Assembly: GCA_038503035.1 (NCBI GenBank)
Contig: JAVSML010024721.1
Location: 149,624-213,623, forward strand
Length of the DNA stretch: 64,000 nt
Direction: 5' to 3'
From: Crocodylus rhombifer
Lineage: Eukaryota > Chordata > Crocodylia > Crocodylidae
The number at the start of each line of letters is the position of its first letter. Position 1 is the first letter of the stretch. Shown in pieces: positions 37,251 to 49,110 of this stretch. The notes beneath the pieces were generated by a model. The model saw only the letters and a list, made by a program, of their open reading frames with translations, made no database searches and was not told the origin of the DNA. The position numbers were made by a program, and so were the translations under genes.

Positions 37251-40200
37251 TTCTAGCTGTTGGAGATCCGTCATAAAAGGGTCACCTTGTTCTTGAGCAC
37301 AGCGGTGCCTGGATCAACTCCCACAGACCGTCCATTACCACTTCCCAGGCACGGGTCTCCTTCCCCAGGATGTCACGCTGTTTTCATAAGAGAGTTTTTC
37401 CATGCTCATCCCTTGCCTATGAACCCTCTCTCAATGGAGATGGAAAAACCAACGGTTTATAATAATCCCAGAGAGGGCATGCCGCGGATTTACGGCCGTA
37501 CTTTATCCTGCTGTCGCCACGTTCCCGGCTACTCCCTATGCAGCCTAATGTTGGTTTCTGACATTGGCCCAGGGGTAATGAGAGGCACCGGCCATTCGAT
37601 AGCAGTGTGGGAAATGCCTCCAAGTTCACTGGAGAGAGATGTGATGGATGCAGAGCAGCTCGTTAATAATCTCTCACCCCGGTTCAGTCAACCTGGAGGC
37701 TGCGATGTTTATGGTTCTTTCAGGTTAATTAGGGGGTCACCAGGGAAAGTGAGCAGGAAGGGAAGCAATGGCTCAAAAGAAGCTGCCCCCCAGTGTAACC
37801 CTTAGGGGTCATAAAGAGACGATGCTCAAACCCTTGCGTTTTTGGAGGATTGCACCTCCTGGCTCCCGTCCGTTTGCAGAAAACGGGCTTAGAGGAGCAG
37901 GGTCGAGCTGGGGAACCCGACAGGTCACAGCAGTGACCTGGGGAGCATGCTCTCAAGATGGGGGAGTTGTTCAGGGGGACCAGGTTACGTGCAGGCCCCA
38001 CTGGGCACACACAGGAGATGGGGGCATCGATGCTACCAGCTGGGGGTGGCAAACTGGATGCTCTGCGCTCTTTCTGTTTTCCTCCAAATGCTCTTTCCGA
38101 CTGCAAAGTGAGCGATGCTTTGGTTTCAAGAAGCTGCCTGGCCATGGAGTCCACCGTCAGGCACAGCCCAAACCGTTCGACTTGCTAGCGAAGCGTGGCG
38201 GATCCAGACAGTGCTGCAGTCCCGGGCCCGGGTCGGGAGAAGGAGCGCTGCCTCGGAGAAACACAGGCACGAGGACTGACAGTGGAGAGGAGAGGGGGTG
38301 GTGATCCCCGAGCCGAGACAGAAGACATTATAGGAATGAACATCTGAGTGTCTCCAACTCAAACCAAAATCCCATTAAGTCTTGTCTAAATACTCAGAGC
38401 ATCTGGCCTGAATACGAACATGCAAGAGGAGAGAAGGGGAAGCAGAAGCAGAGAAGCTAAGCAACTCACCCAGTCTCGTAGCAGCTCGGTGACAAAGTCA
38501 GGACCCACATCCGACTCCCAGTCTATGGCCCTACCCACTAGGCATCACACTCTTCCAACAGGCATACTCTCACGTTAGGTCCCTCCACGCCACAGTGCTG
38601 GCTCTGGATACTGCAGCAAACAAGGCACAGGAGAGGATCTGAAATCACCAGGTCTTCAATGACCTCTGAGACCTTATTAAGTGCTGCAGAGCACTTTAAT
38701 TTTTTTTAAGTCTTTCAAGGATCAGAGCAATCACGAAACACAAAAGACGCGAGCCAAGACCAATGCACGGGCTGGAAGCCCAAGGGGAGACTATAGCTGA
38801 TTTACATGGAGCCTGCCCTTGCAGCGAGGATGCTTGCGACGCCTTGGGAACAATGAGAATATACATAAAGCAGCTTCTGGCTTCAGCTATTTCAGTACGA
38901 CCGAGAAAAAAACAGGCACGCCAGAGCACAGAGGTCCCTTCCCACCTCCTACAGAGCTTTGCATCTGTAACCTCAATGACCATGAAGACAGAGGGAGGGG
39001 GGAGCCAAGATGGCCCAGCCATCACAGTGCTAGCCTGCCTTCAGAAAAAGAGAGTCAGGAGGGAGAAATGTGGAGGTTACAGTTGAATTTAGCTACAGCA
39101 GGTCAGGGAGGAATAATCTGATTACACGAGAGAGAGGAGGGAGGGGTGAAAAAGGCCCAGTGGAGAGCGGGAGGGGAGAGGCAGGCAACCTCCACCCTGG
39201 AAATCCCTCAGAGAAGGATTATCTAGGCCTGGGATCACCTAAGCCCACGGCAGGCCAGGCGCTCTTCGTTGGTTATTCCAAACCATGCCGATGCCAGGAA
39301 AGCGAGGATGCAGGAGGCTCGAGGCACGCAGGCCAGCTGGGACCGATAAAGCAGCCCACCCTAAGGGACCCTCCCGGGCAGCGAGTCTAGATCATCTCCC
39401 ACCCAAGCCTGAGGGCCTGAACCGGCCACGGAAACAAAGCTGGTCCCATTCCAGCAGGACATCAACCAGCACCGTCACGGCAGCGAGGCCAACCTCTGGC
39501 ACAGCTGGCAGGCAGGCTGCTCACTCCAAGGTCTCAGCGCTAGGTTTCAGCGACATCTTTTTGGTCCCAGGAAGCCCCTTCCCACCTTGCCAGCATTTGC
39601 CGCTTGTCCCAAGAGTTATAGCTGCACTCCTCTGCGAGGAATACGGGTCTGACTGGACCCACGCAGCCGGTGGGAAGACAATCGAGGCGAGGTGAAGTGC
39701 CTGGATGGAGACCGTGCCCCGAGCCAAGTCCGGGCCTCCTTGCCCAGGCCTCGCATCATCCTGTCTACACAATTACACCAAACCGAAGCGTGCGTTTTCC
39801 CTCCTGCTAACAAGACGGGTGCTTCAAGCCAGCCTGCTTTCGCGGCCGTGCGTCCCCCGCTCTCCAAGCCTCGGCCCTGCTCAGAGCGTCACCCGATGCC
39901 CACGTGCCTGGTCACTAGCACAAAGGAAGCCGAAAAGCTGGCCGGAGCGAGATGGCAGCAAGGCTTACAGGGATGACGAAAGGACGATGTCCAATGGGCT
40001 TTCCGAGCCCCTGCTGGACTGGGATCTCCACATGGGATCTCCCACAGGCTTTCTGTGTCCCCAGCGAACAGCCAGCTGCCCAGCCCCGTTTCCTTCCACC
40101 GCGGCTGTCCCTCCAGCTGCGATTCCTCCTTCACAGCAACCTTGAGCAAGGGTATTCCCATTCGAGCATGTGCTGCCACTTGGCTTCAGCTCCCCCTCAG

Positions 40201-41064
40201 GCAAATGCCTACAGACGGCCCTCGTGCATAGACTGGTGTCCACGGAGAGAGAAACGCGGTTCCCTAAAAATAAACGCGGCGGCCCTGAAAAACAAACGCT
40301 TCATTTTGTCCTTTAAAAATGTGCATCTGGACCCACTGTGCATTATCTGCAGGGATTATGAAGGGATCCCAGGGCTCTGCGCCTAAGCCACGCGGATGCC
40401 CTGGGGCCCCGAAGGAAGAGGTGGAGACGACCGAGGCTGCAGCGGGTTCCCCTGAGCCTGCACGGTCGGTCACCAGGAGGAACCAGAGGCCCGATTCTGC
40501 CTCCCCAAAGCCCCTGCGCGCGCTTTGTCCATGCTTAGCACAAAGAGCACCCCGGGGTGGGCAGGGGTAGGAAAGGAAGGGCAGCGACACAGCAGCATAC
40601 AATGGAAGGAAGCCCCTACCGAGGGGCAGCCCGCTTGTTCTCAGGGTTGAGAGCCTCCTCCACACCCTCATTTCAGATGGCACCCACACCCCACCGCAGC
40701 CAGGAGAGGTCAAGGCCGGGCCTGGCCCGAGCAAACCAAGTTAAAATCGGTTCTGCTGAGACACCGGAGCGGACGGGGCATTGCAATCGCCGGTCTGGCT
40801 TCAGCGGTACAGAAGAGGTGGTCTCTGGGTGCATTTGCACAGGAAGGGGTACACCCCAGGGAGTCCAACCCTGCACGCCCTCTGTCCGAGGCTTTCTGTT
40901 CTCACCGGCAGCGAGCCGCATTACAGCATGCAGCCCCGACGGAGATCCGGGCTTCATGGTGCTGTACAAAGCAGAGCGTGAAAAATCAGTCTCTACCCTT
41001 TACCCTTTGCAGGGTCTGCACAGCTTGCACGATCCCCTAGCTCTCACAGGGCTGCTTCTCAAAG
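37251..41064. other. Gene-free intronic stretch
   Basis: I see no gene here. There is a MIR-like remnant at 38430-38560 and a purine-rich patch near 39115-39185. Open frames lack domains. Confidence 0.45.
38430..38560 (-). repeat. MIR-like SINE remnant
   Basis: GCAGAGAAGCTAAGCAACTCACCCAGTCTCGTAGCAGC...AAGTCAGGACCCACATCCGACTCCCAGTC followed by CCACTAGGCATCACACT is the reverse complement of the MIR layout, including the degraded 5' end. Confidence 0.6.
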
Positions 41065-41190
41065 TGCTTTACCCAAGCAGCTCGGTATCCCCGTCTCCGC
41101 GGATGGAGAAACTGAGGCCTGGGGGCATGAGACTCCCCCAGGATGGCTCAGCAAGCCAGTAGCAGAGCTGGGATTAAAAAAACCAGGTTC
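41065..41190 (-). repeat. MIR-like SINE remnant
   Basis: GGATGGAGAAACTGAGGCCTGG...AGCAAGCCAGTAGCAGAGCTGGGATT is a good reverse-complement match to the MIR core. Confidence 0.7.
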
Positions 41191-44100
41191 CCAGTTTGTG
41201 CTACCCCGGCTGCTTCCTGTGCTCCCAGCAGCTCCTGCCTGCCCTCCACCCACAGCCCACTAAGCAAGAAAAATCAAAGGAGTGGTATAAGTGCTGTTAC
41301 ACTGAAGGATAGTACCCAAATGAAAGGGAGGATATACCCAGAGCTGGACACTGCGAGAGAGCAGATCTTAGAGGTCTGAAGCTGGGCTATAAGGGTGCAA
41401 AGCACTAACCGAGGCCAGGCACAGAGCAAAGACGCAATAAGATACTAGGTATGAACAGCAAGTCAGACAAGAAGGATCCATCAGGACCCCAGAAGACAAC
41501 CAGCCTTTGGAGGGGGAGCCAGGCTGTGAAATCCCAGGGGAATCCCGATGCCTGCCCATGCCTCAGTTTCCCCCCGTCATCAGAAACCCGGTGACGATTC
41601 ATGCCCACCACTGCCGGACGCACGGAGAGGATCATTCGTGCTCCAGAGCACGTCCAGATGCTCAAAACAGGAGGCGTTATACATAAAAGTTGCACGGGCC
41701 GAGGTCTGTGAGGAGCCCCTGGGTGCCCAAATCACTCCTGAAAGTGGGAGGCAGGCTCCTAAGTCACTTCGGGTCTGATGACCTTCCCTGCTCTTTAGCC
41801 CTGGCCTGCTAGGGATTGAAGGACGTCGAGTCTGACAGACAAGGAGCATCCCAGCCCCTTTTCACCATCCCTCTCCAAGAGCAATGACTTCATCTCTGCT
41901 GCTCAGGGCCTCCCCGCCCCCCGCCGGGCCCGGAGAACAAGCAGCGAAGCCACAAAGGCAGCTGAAAGCTCGGCTTCGGCCGAGCCCTGGCAGCGCCTCG
42001 CGTTATTCTTGTGCCATTCAAGGTCACTTCCAGCCCAGCCCGCCTCCCCCGGGAAAACCATTGTCAGGCCTGAACAGTTACCAGTGTGAAGAGCTGTGGA
42101 AACTCTGCTAATTAGCGCGGTTTCTATTGCTGGGAAGTGAACTGTATCCTCCTCCCTGACCACACACACACAAGCACGCTCGCCACCCCCTCCCCAAAAG
42201 ACATCCTCCAGTGCAGGTGGGAGCATGCCAGGCCTCCCCCAGCTACGCTGCAGCCGTTTCCACCTCTTCCTGCCCTTTCTTTTATGCCAAGGGACATCTA
42301 CTCAGAGACAGGCCCAACTGCAGCAATTATAAAGGCTATGCTGGTCTTACTCTGGCCGTTTCTGCTACAGATGGGGCTGCCTTCCCACCAAACTGTGCCA
42401 GCTAATGGCTTTGGAGTGATGCACAGGCCAAAATAATAATTTCTCCCCAAAGAGGTAGGGGGAACGTGTGCTTAAGTCACTGCAGCTGGATGCAAGAAGC
42501 CTGGGTTTCTCTGCTAGCCGTGCTACAGACTCCCCAGCTGGCCCTGGGCATGTCACTTGCTCCATCACTGACTAGCAGCTCTCCAGCACTTGGGTCTATT
42601 CAGACGGTCAGCCCTTTGAGGCAGGGACTGCATCTCACAAGCAGCACATACAGCGCCTAGCACAGGGGACGCCGAAACTACAGTAATCACAATTACCTGC
42701 AAATATCCACGACAAAATGCCTTAGCTTTCATACACACGTCACCTAGGAGGTCATCGCAGCTATGCACCGAGGCAGACAGGGCACGCGGGGAACTCCTGG
42801 GGAAACTGAGGCATGGAGAAATTAAGGACCTTGCCAGAAGACACTCTGGGATTCGGCAGCACGAGCAGCCTCTCTCCACCCAGGTAACGGCAGCGTTAGG
42901 AGAGTCAGACGAGAGCCCGCAGACTCAGGCTTCCTGCAGCGAGGCCACACGCACATGCACCACTGCAGGGATTACAGAGCAAAGCAAAGGCCTGTTGTAA
43001 AGGCTCACAGGCACTTCCCACCCCACCGGTTCAGCCAGATCCAAGAGCACCTGTAGTGGATGCTCTAGTGTAGAGAAGGCTGCAGCAGCTCCATCCGCAT
43101 GTCAGCGAAGAGGAGCCGTCTGCTCCCCCCGGGGCTCCCCGTCACTCCTCTGTCTGCTCTCGCCTGCTTCGCTCCTACCGATTCGGGGCTGCCCTGGATG
43201 CTCACCGTCTCCCTGCCAATTAACGCACTGGCAACATGGGACCTTGGGGGTCCCGTGTGGCTCTAACCTTCCCTTAAACCATGCTCATGCCTTACAGGTG
43301 TTGCCGATTAACCCTTGTATCTCATCTCAAACTGTTCCTCTGGAATCAACTCCAACAAAAAGTGCATGCCGTCCAGTTGCAACATAAGCTCTCAGCCTAC
43401 TGGCAGCCAACTGTGCCCCTTCTTGCCCAGAGCCCTGTTCTCCCTGCTGGGAGGGCTTCATCTCTCGGGCCTTCCAGCTTGCCCATAGCCAGGCTCCCCT
43501 CACCTAGTCCCGCTGATCTTCCCAGAAACTCAAACCTGCAAGTCCAACAGAGCCCTTGTTGTCCACAGGAGGGCTCTGCCCCGTTGCTCTTCTGCAGAGC
43601 AAGTAGCTCTGCCCTCCTTCCCGCTATCTACTTCCTACCCCAGTGTAACAGAGCAGAGCACCCCAATTTCTTCATCTGCTCCAGGCACTGATTACCAAGC
43701 ACAGGGGCAAGTCTGTGTCTGCGAACCCTGTTCCCCTCCCGGCCCAAGCCCTCCACAGAGCATGCAGGAGCAGGAAGATGTGAGAAGACAACTTTTTCAC
43801 AGCAAGACGAGGGAGTTCTCAGGTCTGGTGGGAAACGTGCGTGTGGCGGGGAAGAGATGCATGTGCCCATCTGAGAAAGATCACGCCCGGGCTGAAGGTG
43901 AAGCTCCAAACTGGGAGGCTTTAGGAATTGATTGATGTGTCTGGAGGTAAATTATAAATGCCATGATTGGAAAACGCATTAAAACTAGCAAGCAATAAGT
44001 GTGATTTAATGCCAAAGGGGAACCCATTAAAGTAGGACAGCTCATTGTTTCTGGAGGTCCTCCAAGGTCAGCAACTTTTGGGGTGTAGTTACATACCAAG

Positions 44101-44451
44101 CACATTACTGACTACCTTTGGGTTTTGGCAGGGTCTGGATTTTACTGTGATACAGCAAAGACATCCTTGGATGAGGCTGGGCATGATGAGCTAAGGGCTT
44201 GAGCACTTGGCGCACACAGCACTGGGCGAGGTAAGCGAGAGCAGGGAGCATTTAGCCGCTGAGGAATACCATAAAAATCAGACCCTGCGTACGCAAGCAC
44301 ATGGAGCTGCGGCTCTTCTGCAAAGCAGAAGGGAAGAGGAGAAAGGGATGAAGAATGGACAGCGATGGGGCCTGGTGCAAGATGGGAAACAATGGCCCCG
44401 AGGCTGCAAAAAGAGGGACAATCTAGATTAAGACAGTCTTTCCCTACAGTG
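41191..44451. other. Gene-free intronic stretch
   Basis: I see no gene here. It holds a MIR-like remnant (42780-42870) and an AT-rich, repeat-free stretch at 43915-44110 with several TAAT/ATTA cores. Confidence 0.45.
42780..42870 (-). repeat. MIR-like SINE remnant
   Basis: GGGGAAACTGAGGCATGGAGAAATTAAGGACCTTGCCAGAAG...TCTGGGATTCGG is a reverse-complement MIR core. Confidence 0.65.
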
Positions 44452-44533
44452 AGGTCCAGCCAGGCAATGGACTAGCCACCCAAGGGTCCCCAAGGTCCAG
44501 CCAGGCAATGGACTAGCCACCCAAGGGACCCCA
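44452..44533. repeat. Tandem duplication, 41 bp x 2
   Basis: Two adjacent 41-bp units (44452-44492 and 44493-44533), starting AGGTCCAGCCAGGC, differ at one base (GGGTCCC versus GGGACCC). High identity implies a recent duplication. Confidence 0.95.
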
Positions 44534-44611
44534 AGGTGTCATGGGTGGATGTATTTAAGGAGAAATGGCTTACGGTGTTCTGCAGGAAAGGAATTGGGGT
44601 CGACACACAAC

Positions 44612-44687
44612 ACTATTACTAGGCAGCAATTTACCCCAGATTTTACTTAGCTACACATTTACTCTGTAGTAGGGGGAGGACACAACC
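44612..44687 (+). repeat. Dispersed repeat family B, copy 2
   Basis: This is the partner of 18323-18396 (same orientation, same block order). An inverted pair GGAGCAGAC / GTCTGCTCC lies further right (near 44802 and 44908) and might belong to the same element. Confidence 0.45.
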
Positions 44688-44689
44688 AG

Positions 44690-46214
44690 CTCCCACAAGC
44701 TGGCCGCTAGCGAGAGGTGCTATCACAGTCCCTGGCCAAGGGCGACAGGGGTCAGCTAGCACCAAGCAAGACAACACCTGCTCCACTCAAGTTGACCAGG
44801 GGAGCAGACACACTGTACTTACTCTGGTCTACAGCTACTTCTCACTGTGAGAGCTAACTTGATTGCAGAGTAGAGCGATTTACAGTGCTGTAACGCTTTA
44901 CACCGGGGGTCTGCTCCACTTTTACCCTGGAATAAAAACCAGTACTCTGAAGTAAGCATGCCACGTGTCTGCAACCTTAGCTCCAACTCTGAGCCATGTG
45001 CCCCTGCCAGGGAGGGGGAAAAAAAAAAAAAAAAAGAGGCTGCGTCATATCCTGCAGGCCCTTCACACACAAACAGGACCAACAACTTGAATGAAACCAT
45101 AAATGAGAGCAAGAGAGGCCTGACCCTGCTTGACCCCTCCGCGTTTCCATTATGAAAATCCTGTTCCTCCTAGCCCTATTACCCAGCCAGCTGTCTCATG
45201 ACACGTGGAAATATTTTAGCTCATCAAACCTCGTAACATACTGTTCCATCGCCCCAACCTTCAAGAGATCTTGGAAGCCCTTAGGTCCCTGGCTCCAGGG
45301 CAAATCTGAGAAACAGGTGCTGAAAAACCACCTGCCCTCGGTTGGACGGCTCATCCGGACCCACACATTCCTGCAAAATGCTTCACTTTCAACAAATCTG
45401 CATCTTCCAATAGGTGGTGGGGAAAAAAAAAAAAGCCATCTAGTTGGATAAAAACTCTCACGGCTCCATTTCTGCAACCTTGTTTTATGGAAGAACTGGG
45501 CAGAGCCACTGGCCCCGCGGAGAGCACAGGACACCACGGGGCTCACCGGTTCACCCCCAGGCCTCTCCACGGTGGCTGCACGCTCACGGCCAGAGTGGGG
45601 AAAGGGATGGGACCTCCAGATCCATTTAGTCCAACCCCAGCACAGCCAAAGGGTGCGTTTTCCCTAAGCTGCTCAGCGCCAAAACAAACCAAAAGCAGCG
45701 CCACGTGCACAGACCCCAAGCCACGGGGGCTAGGCCCAGGACGGGGGGTCCCATCCTGCTGCTGCTTGGCCAGGGAGGGTGAAGGAGTTAAGAGGCAAGG
45801 GAGAGGTGAGCAAACCGGGAACGACGGAGACAACCGGCTCCTTTTCACTGGAATACAGTATCTGCAGACCCCTGGGTTTTTGCAAGGACGCCTTTTCAGC
45901 AGACTGAAAACCAGGAATCCTCGTTTTGATCCAAGAGACACTACGGGGAAAAGTCAGGCCTAGCAGGGCCACCGCGGACTCCAGCAGGCCAGCCAGGTGC
46001 TCATCTTCCTGGGGGGTCGCAGGGACAGAGCACCCCCCGGCAGGGCAGGGGTGTCTCCGGAGCAGCGCAGCCCGTTGAGCCGCACGGTCTCGTCGGTGCT
46101 GGCAGCCGATCAAGAGGAACGCTTGTGTTTGCCAGAGCAACATCCGTGTCGCTGAGCACGGCGCTTGCCTTGGCACCAGCCAGGCAGCCTGGCGCTGTGC
46201 AGGTGCTGTGCCAC
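44690..46214. other. Gene-free intronic stretch
   Basis: I see no gene here. There is an A-run at 45019-45034 and another at 45423-45434. A degraded CR1-like end may lie at 45595-45640 on the minus strand (GGGATGGGACCTCCAGATCC, TTTAGTCCAACCCC). Confidence 0.4.
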
Positions 46215-46300
46215 GCTCTCCCCAGTCTCAGTGAGGGGGAAACTGAGGCACAGAGAGAATAAGCGACGTGGCATGACCCGGCAAGCCCAGCCTAGCACTG
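46215..46300 (-). repeat. MIR-like SINE remnant
   Basis: GAGGGGGAAACTGAGGCACAGAGAGAATAAGCGACGTGGCATGACC matches the reverse complement of the MIR core well. Confidence 0.7.
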
Positions 46301-48427
46301 CCTTTGATGCTGATCCACTGGCCGAGCAAGGCCTGGTGGAAACGGCTAACGACTGGTCCACGCTGGGAAGGCTGGAGGCTCCTCCGCCGCTCCGGGAAGC
46401 CCGCAGCAGAGAGCCCTGCACAGCCTTTGCTCCACAAAGCCCAGCCCCTCACCCTGGGGCTGCTCCCTCGCACAAAGCATTTGCAGGTGGCGACAAGCCA
46501 GACATCGCTTCAGAGCACTTGGCAGCTCCTGCTCCTCAGCCCCTGCCAGACTCGCAGCAAATCAAGGGAGCGCGGGGGAGGGAGAGCGCTGGCAGCTCGC
46601 AGGGTCGGGGAGGCAGCTCCTGCTCCTCGGCGAGCCTGGCCCGCTGCGGCCAGCCCACCAAGGGAGCCAGCGGGGATGCAGGGGCACGAGCCTGCTGGGT
46701 GCACGCCCAGGAAGCTTACCCTCTGTATTCACTAGGAAGGTCAAGCATGCCCATGCACACCTGGGCTTCACAGCACGAAGACGTGGGGTCTCCTTACGGA
46801 CCCTGCAAAGCAGGCACGTGGTCGCAAAGACCTGCTTTCAGGGCTCGCCCGGCCCAAAGGGGGAGAAGGCCCTGATCGTCCTGGCTCGTGACCAGAGCGA
46901 CGCTGCTAGCACAGAAGCCCCACGTCTTGCTCCAATGCCCTCCAGAGGAGGAGGATGGAGAGAGGTCAGGCTGTCTGTGGATGCTGCCGCGCTCACCAAG
47001 CCAGGGACATAAGCAAGTGATGGGAACAGGAGTAGCAGGACCAGAAAGGATAGGGAGGCCAGTCCCTAGGCGTCACAGGCACTGCCTCACATATCCCCCC
47101 TTTTACTATGTCAGATCTACTCTCCAGTTACTGCAGAAGGCTTGCACACCGTTTGCCGGGGGCAGCAAGTCCAAAACATCCCTCCTCGTCCCACATCCCA
47201 CCCTTTCCCCAGAGCCTCAGCCCACCCCCAGCTGAAGTCGCACAGACCTGTGGTCACCTCCCCATGCCCTCTAGGAGGTTACCCTTCGGGGCAAAGATCC
47301 CCTGGGCAGATTTGCAAGCCCCCCTGTGCTGCTGGACGGTGGTAAGGAGCCCATCGCAGGCAGAGGGAATGGCAAAAGGGACTTGGGGCTCTCTCGCTGC
47401 AGCAGGTTAATGAGCATCAAAAAAAAGATGCCGAGAGGACTGGGGACGAAACAGGAGATTCCCAGCGAGGCAAACTCCTGGGGTATCTGATGCACCGGCT
47501 CCCAAACCTGCAGCACGGAGGGCGGGGGCCTGACATGCCACTATGCAGTCCCCTAGGTCTGCACGAGGTAGGCGAGGTCTGCTCCTCTGCACAAGATCAC
47601 GAATTATGCGGGTGCCACAGCAGGAACAAACCGAGCTCCGATGGGACTCGGATGTCCCCGGCTCAGTCGGTCCGAGCCTTCCACAGACGCCAGATTTTGA
47701 TTTTTATTTTTGAGAGAGCCTGGCAGGACCGGCTCCAAGGAGAGGGATAAAAGACACGTCGTCCCCCCCCAACTCCACACGCCTGTACCCTGCAAGGCAG
47801 AAGCACACCAGGCCCTGAACTTCACCCGCGCCGACGGACAGACCTGCTGCAATCCATCTCCGTGCAACCGGGAGGCCTCCAAGGGGGTCCGCGAGAGGGA
47901 AGCCACTGCTGCCTCTCCAAACTGGGAAAAGCCCAGGGCAACACAGCTCGGCACGCCACATCCCCACGGGCAAAGGGTCTCGGAGGCAGGAACAAGGACA
48001 AAAGCCTTCCCGCTGCCCCGGAGAGCAGGAAGCAGCAGGGGGACGCGCCGATGGCGCAGGCTGCTGAGAGTTAACTGCGACGGGCTGTTTTTTTCTCCAA
48101 ACCCCCGCTTCCTTGCCAGCTCCTCTGTGTATCCTTCTCCTTTTCTTTGCTGGGACAGCCCACAATAACACTTTGTTGTGCTTGGAGATGGTGTTACGAG
48201 CCGGGGTGGCGAGGACAGCAGGATGGCTCTCAGCTCCAGCTTCTCCACAGCAGCCCGGAGGGAAACGATGGCCGTCACGAACGTCCTAAGAGCAGGGAGA
48301 CAGAAATACGAGGGCCCCGTCCTCCGCTCTTCATCTGGGGAGCCCGAGACGTGACCCCTAGAACTGGGGGGCCAATCCTGCCCATACCCCGGGAAACGAA
48401 GGAGAAGCTTTCTGTGCAAAGCATGGG
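46301..48427. other. Gene-free intronic stretch, GC-rich
   Basis: I see no gene here. GC content is high and long chance open frames occur on both strands (for example 46165-46875 plus and 47604-48419 minus) without domains or splice structure. Confidence 0.45.
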
Positions 48428-49110
48428 GAACTAGACCGCTAGATTATCAAATCATCGTAGAAAAGCGGAGGTCATGCATCATCCCGATCCAAACCATCCC
48501 GTACAACCCCACAGTCTAAACTCGTTGGAAAACTACCATCAACCCTGACGCAACACGACACAACACCCCAACCGGGCACAGGGAAAGCGGGGGCAGCGAA
48601 GGTCCAGCTTCTGCAAAACGTTGTCAACACAGACTCGAGAGATCCCAAGGAAAGGCCAGACTCCCTGCTACAGAGGAAGGCAAAATCCCCCCTTGTCCAC
48701 AGCAGTCTGACCATGGGGTAAAGTCCTTTCCTCACTGCAAAGATGGGGATCGGTCCGACCCTGAGCAGAGGGGCAAGACCCTCCAGCCAGGAACCACACG
48801 GGCTTTAAGTCCCAGCCCAGCCAAAATCCCCAGCCTTGGCTGCAGCCAACACCCTCTGAAGAAGGCTTAGAAACACCCAGACACATGGAGGAGAAAGGGG
48901 AAGAGAGGAGACCAGCAAAGCCCCGAAGCCTGGGAAACACCCATAACAGAAAATAGGTATAGCTATGCCTGCATCATCCCAGACCAGCGGCTGTCCAAAT
49001 GCCACTGGAGCGTCTCCAGTGACGGAGAGCCCACAACTTCACTGCTAGAGCAGCGAGCCAGTGGAAGAGACACCTAGGAAAGAAGTTTTTCTTGATATCC
49101 AACCTAAACC
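48428..49110 (-). mobile_element. CR1 LINE 3' region with long 3' UTR (degraded)
   Basis: The minus strand carries, in order, the end of ORF2 (49110-49000, TTGGATATCAAGAAAAACTTC and the GTGTCTCTTCC block), the UTR segment CAGGAAGGACTTTACCCC-like near 48720-48740, the TTTTGCCTTCCTCTG block near 48690 and a degraded terminus near 48440 (ACGATGATTTGATAATC). It resembles the plus-strand copy at 11550-12345. Confidence 0.65.

Noticed and set aside
46165..48419. Overlapping long open frames on both strands
   Set aside because: They result from high local GC and hence few stop codons; no domains, splice logic or homology were recognised.
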